64,000 nucleotides of DNA from Xylanimonas cellulosilytica DSM 15894 (GTDB lineage: Bacteria; Actinomycetota; Actinomycetes; Actinomycetales; Cellulomonadaceae), in NCBI RefSeq assembly GCF_000024965.1, contig NC_013530.1, forward strand, positions 1,736,001-1,800,000. Direction: 5' to 3'. The notes beneath the pieces were generated by a model that did no database searches, was not told the origin of the DNA, and saw only the letters and a program-made list of their open reading frames with translations. The position numbers and the translations under genes were made by a program. Shown piece after piece: positions 6,265 to 14,989 of this stretch. Numbering within the stretch: position 1 is the stretch's first letter; each line of letters starts with the position of its first letter.

Positions 6265-7095
6265 ATGACCACGCAGGACAGGGAAGCGACGCGCGCGTAC
6301 TACGACCAGTTCGGCGACGCCGAGTGGAACCGCCTCGCCAAGGATGTGGCGGGACGGGTGTCCCTGGAGGTGCACCGACGCTTCCTCGCCAGGTTCATCC
6401 GACCCGGCTCAAGGGTCCTCGAGATCGGGGCCGGTCCCGGCCGGTTCACGACCGAGCTCGCCGCACTGTCCGCGACCGTGGTGGTCACCGACATCTCTTC
6501 GGTCCAGCTGGACTTGAACAAGCGGTACGTCGGGGCAACGGATGCGGAAGCAGCCGTCGAGGCGCGCGAACTGTTGGACGTGTGTGATGTGAGCCGCTTC
6601 AACGACGGCGAGTTCGACGCGGTCGTGGCCTACGGCGGTCCGCTCTCCTACGCCTTCGAGGAGACCGAGTCGGCACTACGGGGGCTCCTGCGCATCACCG
6701 CTGCGGGCGGCGTCGTGGTCGGCTCAGTGATGTCGATGCTGGGCACGTGGCGCCACGCTCTCCCGGGAGTCGTCCAGGTCGCCGCCGCCTTTGGTGAGGA
6801 CGTCAACGACGAGGTCCTCGCCACTGGCGACCTTCGCCACCTCGCAGGGGCCGCGCACGTCTGCAAGATGTTCCGCGCCCGCGAGTTGGGCGACCTCCTC
6901 ACCGTCGCGGGCGGGCGTACGTTGGCTATGAGCGCCAGCAACTGGGCGTCTCTCGGTGACGCCGATGTGTTGAAAGGCCTCGAGGCCGACCCGGACCGCT
7001 GGGCCAGGTTCCTCAACCACGAGGTGGCGGCATGCGCCGAGCCAGGTGCAGTCGACGGCGGCACGCACCTCCTGTTCGCTGCCGAGCACGCCTGA
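6265..7095 (+). CDS. Class I SAM-dependent methyltransferase
   Basis: 276 residues from ATG 6265; a GTG at 6226 in the same frame is possible but lacks conserved sequence. Motif I is VLEIGAGPGRFT (about residues 50-61), followed by an acidic motif II end (VVTDIS) and FDAVVAYGGPLSY as the post-motif strand, the usual Rossmann order of class I methyltransferases. An N-terminal YYDQFGDAEWNRL segment is typical of soluble small-molecule methyltransferases of the UbiE/Methyltransf_11 type. The substrate cannot be told. It stands alone, divergent from the small HTH pair, and is followed by another orphan gene. Confidence 0.85.
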   Translation: MTTQDREATRAYYDQFGDAEWNRLAKDVAGRVSLEVHRRFLARFIRPGSRVLEIGAGPGRFTTELAALSATVVVTDISSVQLDLNKRYVGATDAEAAVEARELLDVCDVSRFNDGEFDAVVAYGGPLSYAFEETESALRGLLRITAAGGVVVGSVMSMLGTWRHALPGVVQVAAAFGEDVNDEVLATGDLRHLAGAAHVCKMFRARELGDLLTVAGGRTLAMSASNWASLGDADVLKGLEADPDRWARFLNHEVAACAEPGAVDGGTHLLFAAEHA

Positions 7096-7235
7096 CCAAC
7101 CAAGGTAGGCACCCGCGATCCGGTGAGCACCGGCAGCCAAGAGCGCCAGTGTCGCCGGTGCGGATGCCGGCTGGGAGGCGCCGCGTCGTTGCTGCCTCGC
7201 CGAGCGGTGCCCCTGCCGTGTGGTGGGATGCGAGC

Positions 7236-7796
7236 ATGGCGATACTGCACCAGGCGACGCTGACCCCGACGAAGGCCGAGCTGATCGCGGCATGGCTGCC
7301 CGGCCAGTCCTGGTTCGACGGCGACGCCCCGCTGGTGACGCCGGGGGGCGCCTACCGGTTCGACGACCCGGCCGGAGAGGTCGGGATCGAGTCGCATATC
7401 GTCCACGTCGGCGGTCGCGTCGTCCACGTCCCGCTGACCTACCGCGGGGCCGAGCTCGACGGCGCCGAGGCGTTCCTGGTCGGCACCATGGAGCACTCGG
7501 TGCTCGGCACCCGTTGGGTCTACGACGCGATCGGCGACCCGGTCTACCGGGCAGAGTTGGTGCGGGTCATCGCCGAGGCGGACACGCAGGTCGACCTGTT
7601 CGTGGAGACGCCCGACGGTCCGGTACGCCGCGACCCCAACATGCAGGTTCGCGGAAGCGGCGGAGTGGTGCCCGACGACGCCGAGATCGTCGTCGTGCGC
7701 GAGCCCCTGCGCGACACCGCGCCGTCGTCGGGCCTGACGTTGACCGGGACCTGGGCGGGCGCCTCGGCACCGACCGTCCTGGCGTACCTCAGGTGA
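7236..7796 (+). CDS. Maltokinase N-terminal cap-like domain protein
   Basis: 186 residues from ATG 7236. The sequence opens with AILHQATLTPTKAELIAAWL and continues through FDDPAGEVGIE, VHVPLTYR and LVGTMEHSVLGTRWVYD, the pattern of the cap domain that precedes the kinase domain in actinobacterial maltokinases and also occurs as a free-standing protein. HSVLGTRWVYD is the clearest family signature. No kinase domain follows, so catalysis is not expected; the role of stand-alone copies is unknown. No glycogen or trehalose genes lie nearby, so the context gives no pathway. Confidence 0.75.
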   Translation: MAILHQATLTPTKAELIAAWLPGQSWFDGDAPLVTPGGAYRFDDPAGEVGIESHIVHVGGRVVHVPLTYRGAELDGAEAFLVGTMEHSVLGTRWVYDAIGDPVYRAELVRVIAEADTQVDLFVETPDGPVRRDPNMQVRGSGGVVPDDAEIVVVREPLRDTAPSSGLTLTGTWAGASAPTVLAYLR

Positions 7797-7986
7797 GCGA
7801 CGGCCGGATCTCCACGCACTTGCTGCGCGCCGGGCACGCGACGGCTGCCGCGGCGGCCCATGACGGCCTTGACCGCATCGCGGCCCAGACGCGACACCGC
7901 CACGTTGCGACCCTCGTACAGCACCAACATCCGACCGGCCAACGCCATGACGATGACGTCGTCGCGAGACCTGGGCCTGTGACTCG

Positions 7987-9417
7987 CTATCGGCGCAGCG
8001 CTGTGTGCGCGAGCGTGCCCGCGACGGCGGAGACCCGGCCCTGCGACCGGCGATCCTCGGAGCGCTCACCGATGGCCTCGAGCAGGGAGCCGGCATTGCT
8101 GGCGTGACGCAGTGACGCGCGGTCGACCGGCGAGCCGTCCGACATCTGGTAGCCGATCTCGCCAAGATGTGCACCGATCGCAGCCCACGGCAGCTGCGTG
8201 CCCACGCCCGTCGCGGCGTAGGCGAGGACTAGCAGGTCGGTGTCGTCGGCGAAGCTCCGGGCATCGGTGGGTCGCAGCCGGGACGCGAGGTGCGCGAGCA
8301 GCGCCCGCGGCCGGCCGCGTGCGGCGGCGCCGGCTCTCGTGAGCAAGAGCCGGCCCGTGTGCTTCCGCAGGAGTCCGAGCCGCTTGACCATGTGCTCGCG
8401 GAACTCGGCCACCGGCCAGGTCAGATCCTCGCGGTTCGCCTTCCCGATCCAGCCGGCCATGGTCGGCAGCAGCGCGGAGAGGGCTTCGACGTCGGCGGGC
8501 TTGAGGTAGCCGGCCGCGGTGAGCGGGATGCCGCCGTCCGCTGCCCGGTCCAGCAGCCACAGGTGCGAGCGCAGCGCGGCGGCGAGCTCTTCGTCCGATG
8601 GCGCCTCGGGCGGATCCGGCAGCGCGGCCAGGTCGGCCGCGAGCGTCGTGGTCGGGTCGTCGTGCTCAAGCATGGCGAGCATGTCGATGAGGCGGCGCGG
8701 GTACGCGCGCCGACGCAACTCGTAGAGCGGTCCTGTCAGGGCCGTGTTCACGGATGCGATGTCGAAGTGGGCTGGGTCGTCGAGCACCTCGGCGAGCTCC
8801 CCGGCGGTGCGGACCGAGCCCGAGTCGTCGGGCGGGGCCGCGCGGCGGCCGTCGACGCAGCGGGCCAAGGCGCGGCCGTCGTCGGTGAGCGGCATCACCT
8901 GTTCGAGACGGAGGGTGAGGTCCCAGTTGTCGCCGTAGTCGTAGAGGTAGGCGAGGACGTTGCCGGGTGCGGCGAGCACCTCGTCGAGCCGGATCTGCTC
9001 CTCGGGGAAGCGGACGCCGTCGTCCTCCTCGAGGTTCTCGAGGTCACCCTCGTCGATGTCGTACGGGCACAGGTACCGCTCGGCTGCGTGGTCGTACGTC
9101 TCCGCGGAGAGCCAGAACGAGTGCAGGTGCGAGTCCGTCCACCCGAACGCGTCCTGGAGGACGTCATGGACGACGTCGAGGGTCAGGTCGGAGCGCAGGT
9201 CCAGGCGACGCCAGATCGAGGGCTTCGCCCGGTTGAGGTCTACGCGCACCCGCAGGACGACGACGTCGTCGCGGCGCGGGTGCCGAGAGCGCGGGGGAGC
9301 CGTGGGGCGGTGTCGGCGGACGGGCCCGACGGCGAACGCGTCGAGGACGGCGCCGATGCCGACCTGGGCGACGAGTTCCTCCAGCTTGGCTCTGAGCTCG
9401 TCCTCGCTCGTCGTCAT
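7987..9417 (-). CDS. pRiA4b ORF-3-family protein (copy 2, complete)
   Basis: 476 residues from ATG 9417. The N-terminal part contains the family core (VVVLRVRVDLNRAKPSIWRR, FGWTDSHLHSFWL, LYDYGDNWDLTLRLE), about residues 50-200 and PF07929-like. The C-terminal 270 residues are helical, rich in Ala and Leu, and lack a recognised domain. The ATG overlaps the TGA of the PIN gene upstream as ATGA, so the two are translationally coupled, and the PIN gene is coupled in the same way to an HTH antitoxin fragment. The N-terminal 187 codons are duplicated at 3878-4438 with high DNA similarity. Function unknown; the coupling suggests a part in the toxin/antitoxin module. Confidence 0.85.
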   Translation of the reverse strand: MTTSEDELRAKLEELVAQVGIGAVLDAFAVGPVRRHRPTAPPRSRHPRRDDVVVLRVRVDLNRAKPSIWRRLDLRSDLTLDVVHDVLQDAFGWTDSHLHSFWLSAETYDHAAERYLCPYDIDEGDLENLEEDDGVRFPEEQIRLDEVLAAPGNVLAYLYDYGDNWDLTLRLEQVMPLTDDGRALARCVDGRRAAPPDDSGSVRTAGELAEVLDDPAHFDIASVNTALTGPLYELRRRAYPRRLIDMLAMLEHDDPTTTLAADLAALPDPPEAPSDEELAAALRSHLWLLDRAADGGIPLTAAGYLKPADVEALSALLPTMAGWIGKANREDLTWPVAEFREHMVKRLGLLRKHTGRLLLTRAGAAARGRPRALLAHLASRLRPTDARSFADDTDLLVLAYAATGVGTQLPWAAIGAHLGEIGYQMSDGSPVDRASLRHASNAGSLLEAIGERSEDRRSQGRVSAVAGTLAHTALRR

Positions 9418-9761
9418 TTCTCACCTCGCTTCGTGATGGCCCGGCATGCCAGATGGAGACCGAGCCGCAGACCGGTGGCGTCGTCGAGCGGTCGCAGACA
9501 GCGTACGCAGCGGTCGCCTCGGTAGAGCAGCTCCGGATAGTCCGCGGCGACGGCGTCCGGAGCGACGTCGTGCAGGTCGTGAACCAGAGGCGCGGCTCGC
9601 GCGCCGAGGTGCTTCTGCGCCTCCGCTTCGACGTACTGGCTCGAGGCGATCCGATAGCCGCTGAGCGCAGCCGATGCCCCCACGAGCGTCCGTGTGAAGG
9701 GCTTGGCGAGGACGTTCGCGTCGAGGAAGGCGGTCGGTTCGCTCTGGTCGTCGGCGGTCAC
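9414..9761 (-). CDS. PIN-domain toxin, shortened
   Basis: 115 residues from GTG 9761. PTAFLDANVLAKPFTRTL is the PIN N-terminus with the first metal-binding Asp, followed by a YVEAEAQKHL helix carrying an acidic residue in the expected place. The usual middle and C-terminal acidic strands are missing. Instead the protein ends in a CVRCLRPLDD...HLACRAI segment with three Cys that could bind zinc. PIN toxins normally have about 130-190 residues, so this is a deletion product or a different fusion. It overlaps both neighbours by 4 bases (GTGA with the antitoxin, ATGA with the pRiA4b gene). Nuclease activity is doubtful. Confidence 0.65.
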   Translation of the reverse strand: MTADDQSEPTAFLDANVLAKPFTRTLVGASAALSGYRIASSQYVEAEAQKHLGARAAPLVHDLHDVAPDAVAADYPELLYRGDRCVRCLRPLDDATGLRLGLHLACRAITKRGEK

Positions 9762-9922
9762 CCGTCGAACAGCTCTGCTTCGACGTCGGCGGCCGACGAC
9801 GCTGCGATCTCGCGGACGTACGTGCGACGGAACCGGTCCACCTCGTCCATCGGGATCCTGTGCCGGTTCCCGTGCCGTTCGGTGCGGAGCTCGCCCAGCG
9901 CGATGCGGCGCATGATCACCAT
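9758..9922 (-). pseudogene. N-terminally truncated HTH antitoxin
   Basis: The minus-strand frame ending at TGA 9758-9760 encodes IALGELRTERHGNRHRIPMD followed by a charged helix ending in ELFDG. This is the second half of an excisionase-type antitoxin, the same class as the 4593 protein. The first helix-turn-helix half is not found upstream, and the first in-frame ATG (9922) leaves only 54 residues. The stop overlaps the PIN start as GTGA. Either the antitoxin lost its 5' part or a very short form is made. Confidence 0.6.
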
Positions 9923-10017
9923 GATCGCGGTGAACGGGGCTGGTCGACAGCCGTCGGGCGCATCATGATCCGCTTCTCCGCTGACACCAGGCGCTTGGCA
10001 CGCCTACCGTCGAGGCC

Positions 10018-10491
10018 ATGCCCCGAGTGCTGCGTCCGATGACGGCTGCCGACGTTCCCGACGTGGTTGCTGGTCAGGAACCGGCAGCGGTGCTCGGCCT
10101 CGCGGACGTCTTTCCGCAGGACGCCTATCCGTTCCCCCGCGACGACATCTCGGCGCGGTGGCTCGGAGAGATCGCCGATCCTGCGATTCAGTGCTTCGTC
10201 GTCGACGTCGACGGTGTCGTGCAGGGGTTCGCCGCCATCCGTGGCGACGAGTTCCTCCACTTCGGCGTCACGGTCGAGCAGTGGGGCAGCGGGCTGGCGC
10301 GACGGGCGCATGACGAGGTGCTGGCTCGGATGCGGCACGCGGGTGTCCGGACGGCGTGGCTGCGGGTCTTCGCCGGCAACGGGCGAGGCCGCCGCTTCTA
10401 CGAGAACCTCGGCTGGACGCTGACGGGTGAGCGCTCGCTCACCAGCTTCCCGCCCTACCCGGAACTGCTCCACTACGCGCGCACGCTCTGA
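10018..10491 (+). CDS. GNAT-family N-acetyltransferase
   Basis: 157 residues from ATG 10018. The fold markers are LRPMTAADVPDV at the N-terminus, a central FLHFGVTVEQWGSGLARRAH block that forms the acetyl-CoA pyrophosphate-binding loop, and GRGRRFYENLGW, the motif-B end common to GNAT enzymes. The substrate cannot be inferred. It is a single gene, flanked by the accessory block on the left and by an unrelated two-gene unit on the right, with about 200 bases on that side showing no other gene. Confidence 0.85.
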   Translation: MPRVLRPMTAADVPDVVAGQEPAAVLGLADVFPQDAYPFPRDDISARWLGEIADPAIQCFVVDVDGVVQGFAAIRGDEFLHFGVTVEQWGSGLARRAHDEVLARMRHAGVRTAWLRVFAGNGRGRRFYENLGWTLTGERSLTSFPPYPELLHYARTL

Positions 10492-10699
10492 CTGGTTCGC
10501 CGCGACGGTGTCGACATGCGAGGCCGCTGTCGGCGGGCCGCGCGTCGCCGGGATGGGCTAGGGTTTCGCCCAGGTCAAGAGTGATCAGCGATACGCCCTC
10601 CGCGTGCTGGTCCGGCAACCGCGCACTCTCGCGCACGGTGCCTCGGGGGAAGACCGGCCCGTCGGCGACCGCCGTCGGGAAGTGCGAAGGGAGACTCCC

Positions 10700-11008
10700 A
10701 TGGGTGACACGTTCCTGCGCTCCGACGTCGGGGAGTACGCCGAGCATCGGAGCCGGCACGACCTGGACCGGTTGCTCCGCCACGGGCATGTGATCCCGGT
10801 TCGCCGCGGCGTCACCGCGGCCTACGTCGCGAAGCACTTTCCTGGCTGGACCTGGAACGAGCTGATGGGCGTGTGGCACGCCGCAGGCGTCGTCGTCAGC
10901 CAGGGTGGCAGCCCACCCCGGTGCGACGACAACGTCGTCGCCATCCACTTCGACGGCCCAGACTCGTTCCTGGTGGAGTGGACCGACGGGACGGTGACCG
11001 CGCGGTGA
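10700..11008 (+). CDS. Small hypothetical protein coupled to the amidohydrolase gene
   Basis: 102 residues from ATG 10700, preceded by GAAGGGAG. No family is recognised. The protein is soluble, with a basic N-terminal half ([16 protein letters not shown]) and an acidic, strand-rich end ([18 protein letters not shown]) that looks like a small beta-barrel. Its TGA (11006-11008) overlaps the GTG start of the next gene as GTGA, so both are made together. The partner may be a related metabolic or regulatory function; that is inference. Confidence 0.6.
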   Translation: MGDTFLRSDVGEYAEHRSRHDLDRLLRHGHVIPVRRGVTAAYVAKHFPGWTWNELMGVWHAAGVVVSQGGSPPRCDDNVVAIHFDGPDSFLVEWTDGTVTAR

Positions 11009-11775
11009 ACCTCTTCCGAGAGTTCGTCGACCTGACTGACGCGACGAGGACGTCGTCGGTCATCGTCCATGCGCCGCACGGAGGCATGGGTGTTCCGCCG
11101 ACGCACCGCGGCGACTTCGTCGTCGGCGACGCCGAGCTGCTCGCCGAGCACGGCGCGCTCGTCGACCATGCGACCGACCGGATCGCCGCGGCGGTGACCG
11201 GGGCCAGCCGTGTGGTCAACGGGTTGTCCCGGTTCGTGGTGGACGTCGAACGGTTCGACGACCCCTCGGAGGAGATGAACGCCGTCGGCATGGGTGTGCT
11301 CTACACGCACGGCACTCGCCGGCAGCGCGTTCGCGGTCCGATCGCCGACGAGAAGCCGCTGTGGGCGTTCTACCGCGACTACGCCGGCGCCGTCGAGCAC
11401 CTGACGACGCAGGCGCTCGACGTGCACGACGGCGCGCTCATCATTGACGTTCACTCCTATCCCCGCGACCCGCTGCCCTACGAGCTGCACGCTGACGAGC
11501 GGCGGCCGGAGCTCTGCATCGGCTACGACCCTTTCCACGCCGACGACGCCCTGCTCGACGCCGTCACCACCGCTTTCGACGGGTGGGAGACCGCGGTGAA
11601 CGAGCCGTTCCACGGGGCGTACGTGCCGCTGCGGTATTACCGCTGCGAGCCGCGCGTTCGCGCCGTGATGCTGGAGATCCGCCGCGACACGTACATGGTC
11701 GACGGGGTCGTGGACGACGCGTTGGTGGCAGCCATCGCGCGTCGGGTGCAGCAGGTGGCCGACGTCGGCGGGTGA
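11005..11775 (+). CDS. N-formylglutamate amidohydrolase-like protein
   Basis: 256 residues from GTG 11005, coupled to the preceding gene. The signature residues of the zinc-dependent N-formylglutamate amidohydrolase (HutG type) family are in order: VIVHAPHGG (about residue 20), [10 protein letters not shown] (about 80) and LIIDVHSYP (about 148), giving His and Glu/Asp metal ligands. The family hydrolyses N-formylglutamate to glutamate and formate in one route of histidine breakdown, but many homologues act on other N-acyl or peptide substrates. No other hut genes lie nearby, so the physiological substrate is open. Confidence 0.8.
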   Translation: MNLFREFVDLTDATRTSSVIVHAPHGGMGVPPTHRGDFVVGDAELLAEHGALVDHATDRIAAAVTGASRVVNGLSRFVVDVERFDDPSEEMNAVGMGVLYTHGTRRQRVRGPIADEKPLWAFYRDYAGAVEHLTTQALDVHDGALIIDVHSYPRDPLPYELHADERRPELCIGYDPFHADDALLDAVTTAFDGWETAVNEPFHGAYVPLRYYRCEPRVRAVMLEIRRDTYMVDGVVDDALVAAIARRVQQVADVGG

Positions 11776-12126
11776 GAGGCGCGGCCCACGGTCATCGTGG
11801 CGCATCGTCGTCGGAGACACCGACATCGACGATCGGGCAGGGCGGCACTGGCCGCGCTGAGCCCACGGAGCGCACCGGGCGCACCGCAGGGCGCGCTGAG
11901 CGACGCGATGGAGCACGACCGGCCAGCGGGGCGTGTGGTTCGTGACACCGTGTCGTCCCCATCCGCGGCGCCGGGTCAGCATGGGGGACTCTCTCATCGC
12001 GCAGCGCCGTCCCGGTCCCGGTGCATGTGCGGCCGGTGACCCGGGTCGCGACCCGTCCCGGCCGCAGCGCGCAAGGCCGCCCTCCGATCCGGGCCGGCCA
12101 CGATGACCGCTACAGGGGGTAGCCCC
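11776..12126. other. Intergenic region with no gene seen
   Basis: 351 very GC-rich bases between the amidohydrolase gene and the surface-protein gene. Open frames here have no ribosome site or recognisable product. No strong hairpin with flanking T run, tRNA or repeat was found. It presumably holds the promoter of the 12127 gene, but I cannot point to a clear -35/-10 pair. Confidence 0.4.
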
Positions 12127-14625
12127 ATGTCACAGCCCGTCCGTACCCACATCTCGACGCCGCTCACCGGAACGATCCTCGGGGTCGCCCTCGCCGTCGG
12201 CGGCGTCGTGCCCGCAGCCGCCGCGGACGGCGGCGTCGCCACGTTCGACTCCTTGCAAGCCGCGTTCGCCGACCCCCAGGGTGGCGAGGTGCGCCTGGCC
12301 GGCGACGTCGAGGCACCGGAGGCGGTGCTCGGCCTCGCAGACGGTGCCGACCTGACCCTGGACCTGGGTGGGAGCGAGCTGCGAGTCGGATCGATCGAGC
12401 TGGGCACCGGCTCCGCGCTGACGATCACCGACACGGCGCCTGCGCCCGGCGAAGGCGTGCCGGCCCGGCTGGTCGCCGACGCCCGAGACCTGCCGGGCCA
12501 CGCCGGTATCCGGACGTCCGGCGCTGCGCTGACCATCACCGGCAACGCGACCGTCGAGGCGTACGGCGCCGGCGGTGGTTCCGGTGCCGGCGATGGTTCC
12601 GCCGGGATCGGAGGCCGGTTCGGCGACGAGCAGCTCGGCGATGCCGGCACGATCGAGATCGGCGGCGCGGCGCGCGTCCTCGCGGCAGGCAACCGGGCTG
12701 GTGCCGGCATCGGAGGTGCCTACGCGATGGACGGCGCCGACGTCCGGATCACCGGCTCCGCGCAGGTCACCGCGCTCAACAACACCTACCCGGGGGGCGA
12801 ACGGTCCTCCGCGGTGGGCGCCGGACGGGAAGGTGGCTCGTTCGGCACGCTCGACATCGGTGCCGGTGCAACGCTCTTCATCGGCGGTGCGTCGATCCCC
12901 GGCGGTGCTTCGGACGACAAGCGTGGCGTCCTGGAGATCCCCGAGGGTGCCGTGATCACCGGCAGTGGCCACCTCCGCCCCTCGCCCATCGGCTCGGCGT
13001 ACGTCCGCAACGAGGGAGCGGTCGCGCTGCCGGTCGAGAACGTCGACCCCGATCTCGAGTGGTACGGCAACGACTTCGTCGTGACGTTCGAGCCTGAGCA
13101 CGGACTGGAGCCGATCGAGATGCGGGTCCTCGGCCCGACCATCCGGTCGATCGGCCGCTCGCTGCCGGTCCCTGAGTATCCCGGCCTCGTGCTTCACGGC
13201 TGGGTCATGTTCGACGAGGACACCCGGCTCACGGGGGATCGGACCGTGGCACCTCGATGGGCGTCCGTCGACGCGATCGGGACCGTCACGCAGGCCCACC
13301 TGCTTGACGAGACGCTGCTTGCCGACGTGCCGACGACGGTGCGGGTGTCCGTCCGGGCGGACACGGTTCGCCGCGGCGCACGCGTCGAGGGCACCGTCGA
13401 CGTGTTCGTCGACGACGTGCCGATCACGACGGACCCGGTCCCGCTGGTCGACGGGATCGCGGACGTGCCCTGGACCCCGAGCGCCCACCATGCCTACGCA
13501 GCGTCGGTGCTCGTCACCGCGATCTTCACGCCAGCCGGTCCGGACCTGGTCGGCTCGGACGTGCAGGTGGCCGCCACCGTCGACTCGCACCCGCAGCAAG
13601 ACACCGAGATTGACATCGTCGTGTGCCCGGAGCCGGTGGCCGGGCTGGGCTCGGTGGTCGTGGCGACCGTGCGCGCCGTGGACACCGGTACCGGCGCGAC
13701 GGCGGTGCCGACGGGGTCGGTGGAGCTGTCCGTCGGCGAGGTCAGCCTGGGGACGCGCGACGTCGACGAGCAGGGCGCGGCGTGGCTCGCCTGGACTCCG
13801 GACGCGTCCGGTGCGCACGCCGTCCAGGCGCAGTTCGTTCCCGACGACGAGTCCCGTTGGGCGGCATCTGCGGGCGCGACGTCCGTGCATGTCGCTCCCG
13901 AGGGCAGCCTGCGGGCGACCACGACCAGTGCGGTGCTCCGGCCGGAGCGCCTGAGTGTCGGCTCTGCCGCCACGGTCGATGTGTCGGTCGGCCCGCGGTG
14001 CTCGGCGCTCGCGGGCCCGGCGGGCACGGTGCGCGTCGTGCAAGCGGGTCAGGCCGTGGGCGCGTCCGCCCCGGTCGGGGCGGACGGCACGGCGCGTCTC
14101 GAGTGGGTGGCTCCCGAGGTGGGACGGCACGAACTGCTGATCGAGTTCACCCCGGACGACGGCACTCAGTGGGCCGCCTCGTCGGTCACGGTCGACGTCC
14201 TCGTGGAAGGCGGACCTCCGGGGCCGGACGGTGAGGGTGGGCCTGATGACCCCGGTTCTCCGGGGCCGGATGGTGATGGTGCGCCCGACGAGCCCGATCC
14301 CGGGCCGACCGAGCCGCCCACGATGCCGGAGACCATGCCGGAGACGGTGCCGGAGACCATGCCGGAGACGGTGCCGGACCAGCCCACCGGTGGCTCGCCG
14401 TCCGATCTGGACGCTCCTGTCGACGAGCAGGGGTCGAGCGAGGCCGCGCCGTCGACGGCCGGGTCACCTGGCGTCCCCGAGGACCCGGACGAGCCGACCT
14501 CCGCCCGCGTCTCGGCGGGCGGTGCGGTCACGCGCACCGGGTCGACGGCGCTGCCCCTCCTCGTGGGGGCCCTCGGTCTTGCGCTGCTCGGCGTCGGTGC
14601 TCTCCGACGTCGCCGCGCCCGCTGA
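12127..14625 (+). CDS. Large secreted, probably sortase-anchored surface protein with Ig-like repeats
   Basis: 832 residues from ATG 12127, with a G-rich ribosome site; ATG 12103 is an alternative. A signal peptide ends at PAAAADG. Residues about 40-300 contain repeated strand-turn units and two AGIGG motifs (SAGIGGRFG, GAGIGGAYA), suggesting a right-handed beta-helix adhesin or carbohydrate-binding part. Two to three Ig-like domains follow (PTGSVELSVGEVSLGTRD and similar). Then comes a Pro/Glu/Thr linker built on a 4-residue P-E-T-M / P-E-T-V repeat, and finally VTRTGSTALP, a hydrophobic helix and RRRRAR. The tail resembles an actinobacterial LAxTG-type sorting signal, with Val in place of Leu. 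Function is probably adhesion or cell-wall decoration. It is a single gene with its own terminator. Confidence 0.75.
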   Translation: MSQPVRTHISTPLTGTILGVALAVGGVVPAAAADGGVATFDSLQAAFADPQGGEVRLAGDVEAPEAVLGLADGADLTLDLGGSELRVGSIELGTGSALTITDTAPAPGEGVPARLVADARDLPGHAGIRTSGAALTITGNATVEAYGAGGGSGAGDGSAGIGGRFGDEQLGDAGTIEIGGAARVLAAGNRAGAGIGGAYAMDGADVRITGSAQVTALNNTYPGGERSSAVGAGREGGSFGTLDIGAGATLFIGGASIPGGASDDKRGVLEIPEGAVITGSGHLRPSPIGSAYVRNEGAVALPVENVDPDLEWYGNDFVVTFEPEHGLEPIEMRVLGPTIRSIGRSLPVPEYPGLVLHGWVMFDEDTRLTGDRTVAPRWASVDAIGTVTQAHLLDETLLADVPTTVRVSVRADTVRRGARVEGTVDVFVDDVPITTDPVPLVDGIADVPWTPSAHHAYAASVLVTAIFTPAGPDLVGSDVQVAATVDSHPQQDTEIDIVVCPEPVAGLGSVVVATVRAVDTGTGATAVPTGSVELSVGEVSLGTRDVDEQGAAWLAWTPDASGAHAVQAQFVPDDESRWAASAGATSVHVAPEGSLRATTTSAVLRPERLSVGSAATVDVSVGPRCSALAGPAGTVRVVQAGQAVGASAPVGADGTARLEWVAPEVGRHELLIEFTPDDGTQWAASSVTVDVLVEGGPPGPDGEGGPDDPGSPGPDGDGAPDEPDPGPTEPPTMPETMPETVPETMPETVPDQPTGGSPSDLDAPVDEQGSSEAAPSTAGSPGVPEDPDEPTSARVSAGGAVTRTGSTALPLLVGALGLALLGVGALRRRRAR
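14321..14379 (+). repeat. 12-bp coding tandem repeat in the surface-protein linker
   Basis: Units of the type ATGCCGGAGACC, ATGCCGGAGACG and GTGCCGGAGACC follow one another about five times, encoding alternating M-P-E-T and V-P-E-T. Such wall-spanning Pro-rich linkers often change copy number by slipped-strand replication, so length variation between strains is expected. Confidence 0.8.
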
Positions 14626-14680
14626 GCCGACGGCGGCCGAACCGCGCCGCCACGGCCCGGTTCCGACCCCGGCTCCACGA

Positions 14681-14707
14681 CGGGCGGGCCCAGTACGGGC
14701 CCGCCCG
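14681..14707 (+). terminator. Terminator-like hairpin after the surface-protein gene
   Basis: CGGGCGGGCCC (14681-14691) and GGGCCCGCCCG (14697-14707) form a perfect 11-bp stem with the loop AGTAC. It lies 56 bases after the stop codon at 14625. There is no T run, as is common for actinobacterial terminators. Confidence 0.65.
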
Positions 14708-14715
14708 CTCGCGCA

Positions 14716-14896
14716 TCAGGCGTCGCCGGTCAGGGCGGCCATGTCTCCCGTCGCAGGGACGCCGTCGGCGAGCCGGTACTGCAGCGCACCGTGCCTCCCC
14801 GGGTCGCTTCGGGCGGCCGCAGCAGCGTCAGGTTCGCGGGCACGGCGCCACTGTCGAACACCGTCGTGCCGGAGCCGAGCACGACGGCCCGACGGC
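14716..14896 (-). pseudogene. RibD/dihydrofolate-reductase-like C-terminal fragment
   Basis: On the minus strand the codons VVLGSGTTVFDSGAVPANLT, then LLRPPEAT, match the end of the RibD C-terminal (dihydrofolate-reductase-like) domain, which has a conserved VLGSGT before the last strands. A frameshift near 14795 is needed to continue into ALQYRLADGVPATGDMAALT and the TGA at 14716. The upstream 70 percent of the domain is absent. It is a decayed leftover with no function expected. With the hairpin this accounts for the interval 14626-14989. Confidence 0.5.
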
Positions 14897-14989
14897 GCGG
14901 GACTCATCGAGCGCGTGAGCCTCCCGCGCTTCGCGCTGCTCGGCGGCGACGGCACCTGATCCCCGGGCACCGACGCCGGGCTCGAAAGG

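Noticed and set aside
7797-7986. Short minus-strand frame with MALAGRMLVLYEGRNVAVSR
   Set aside because: It runs on into antisense of the 7236 gene, has no ribosome site and no recognised family. Possibly debris, not supported as a gene.
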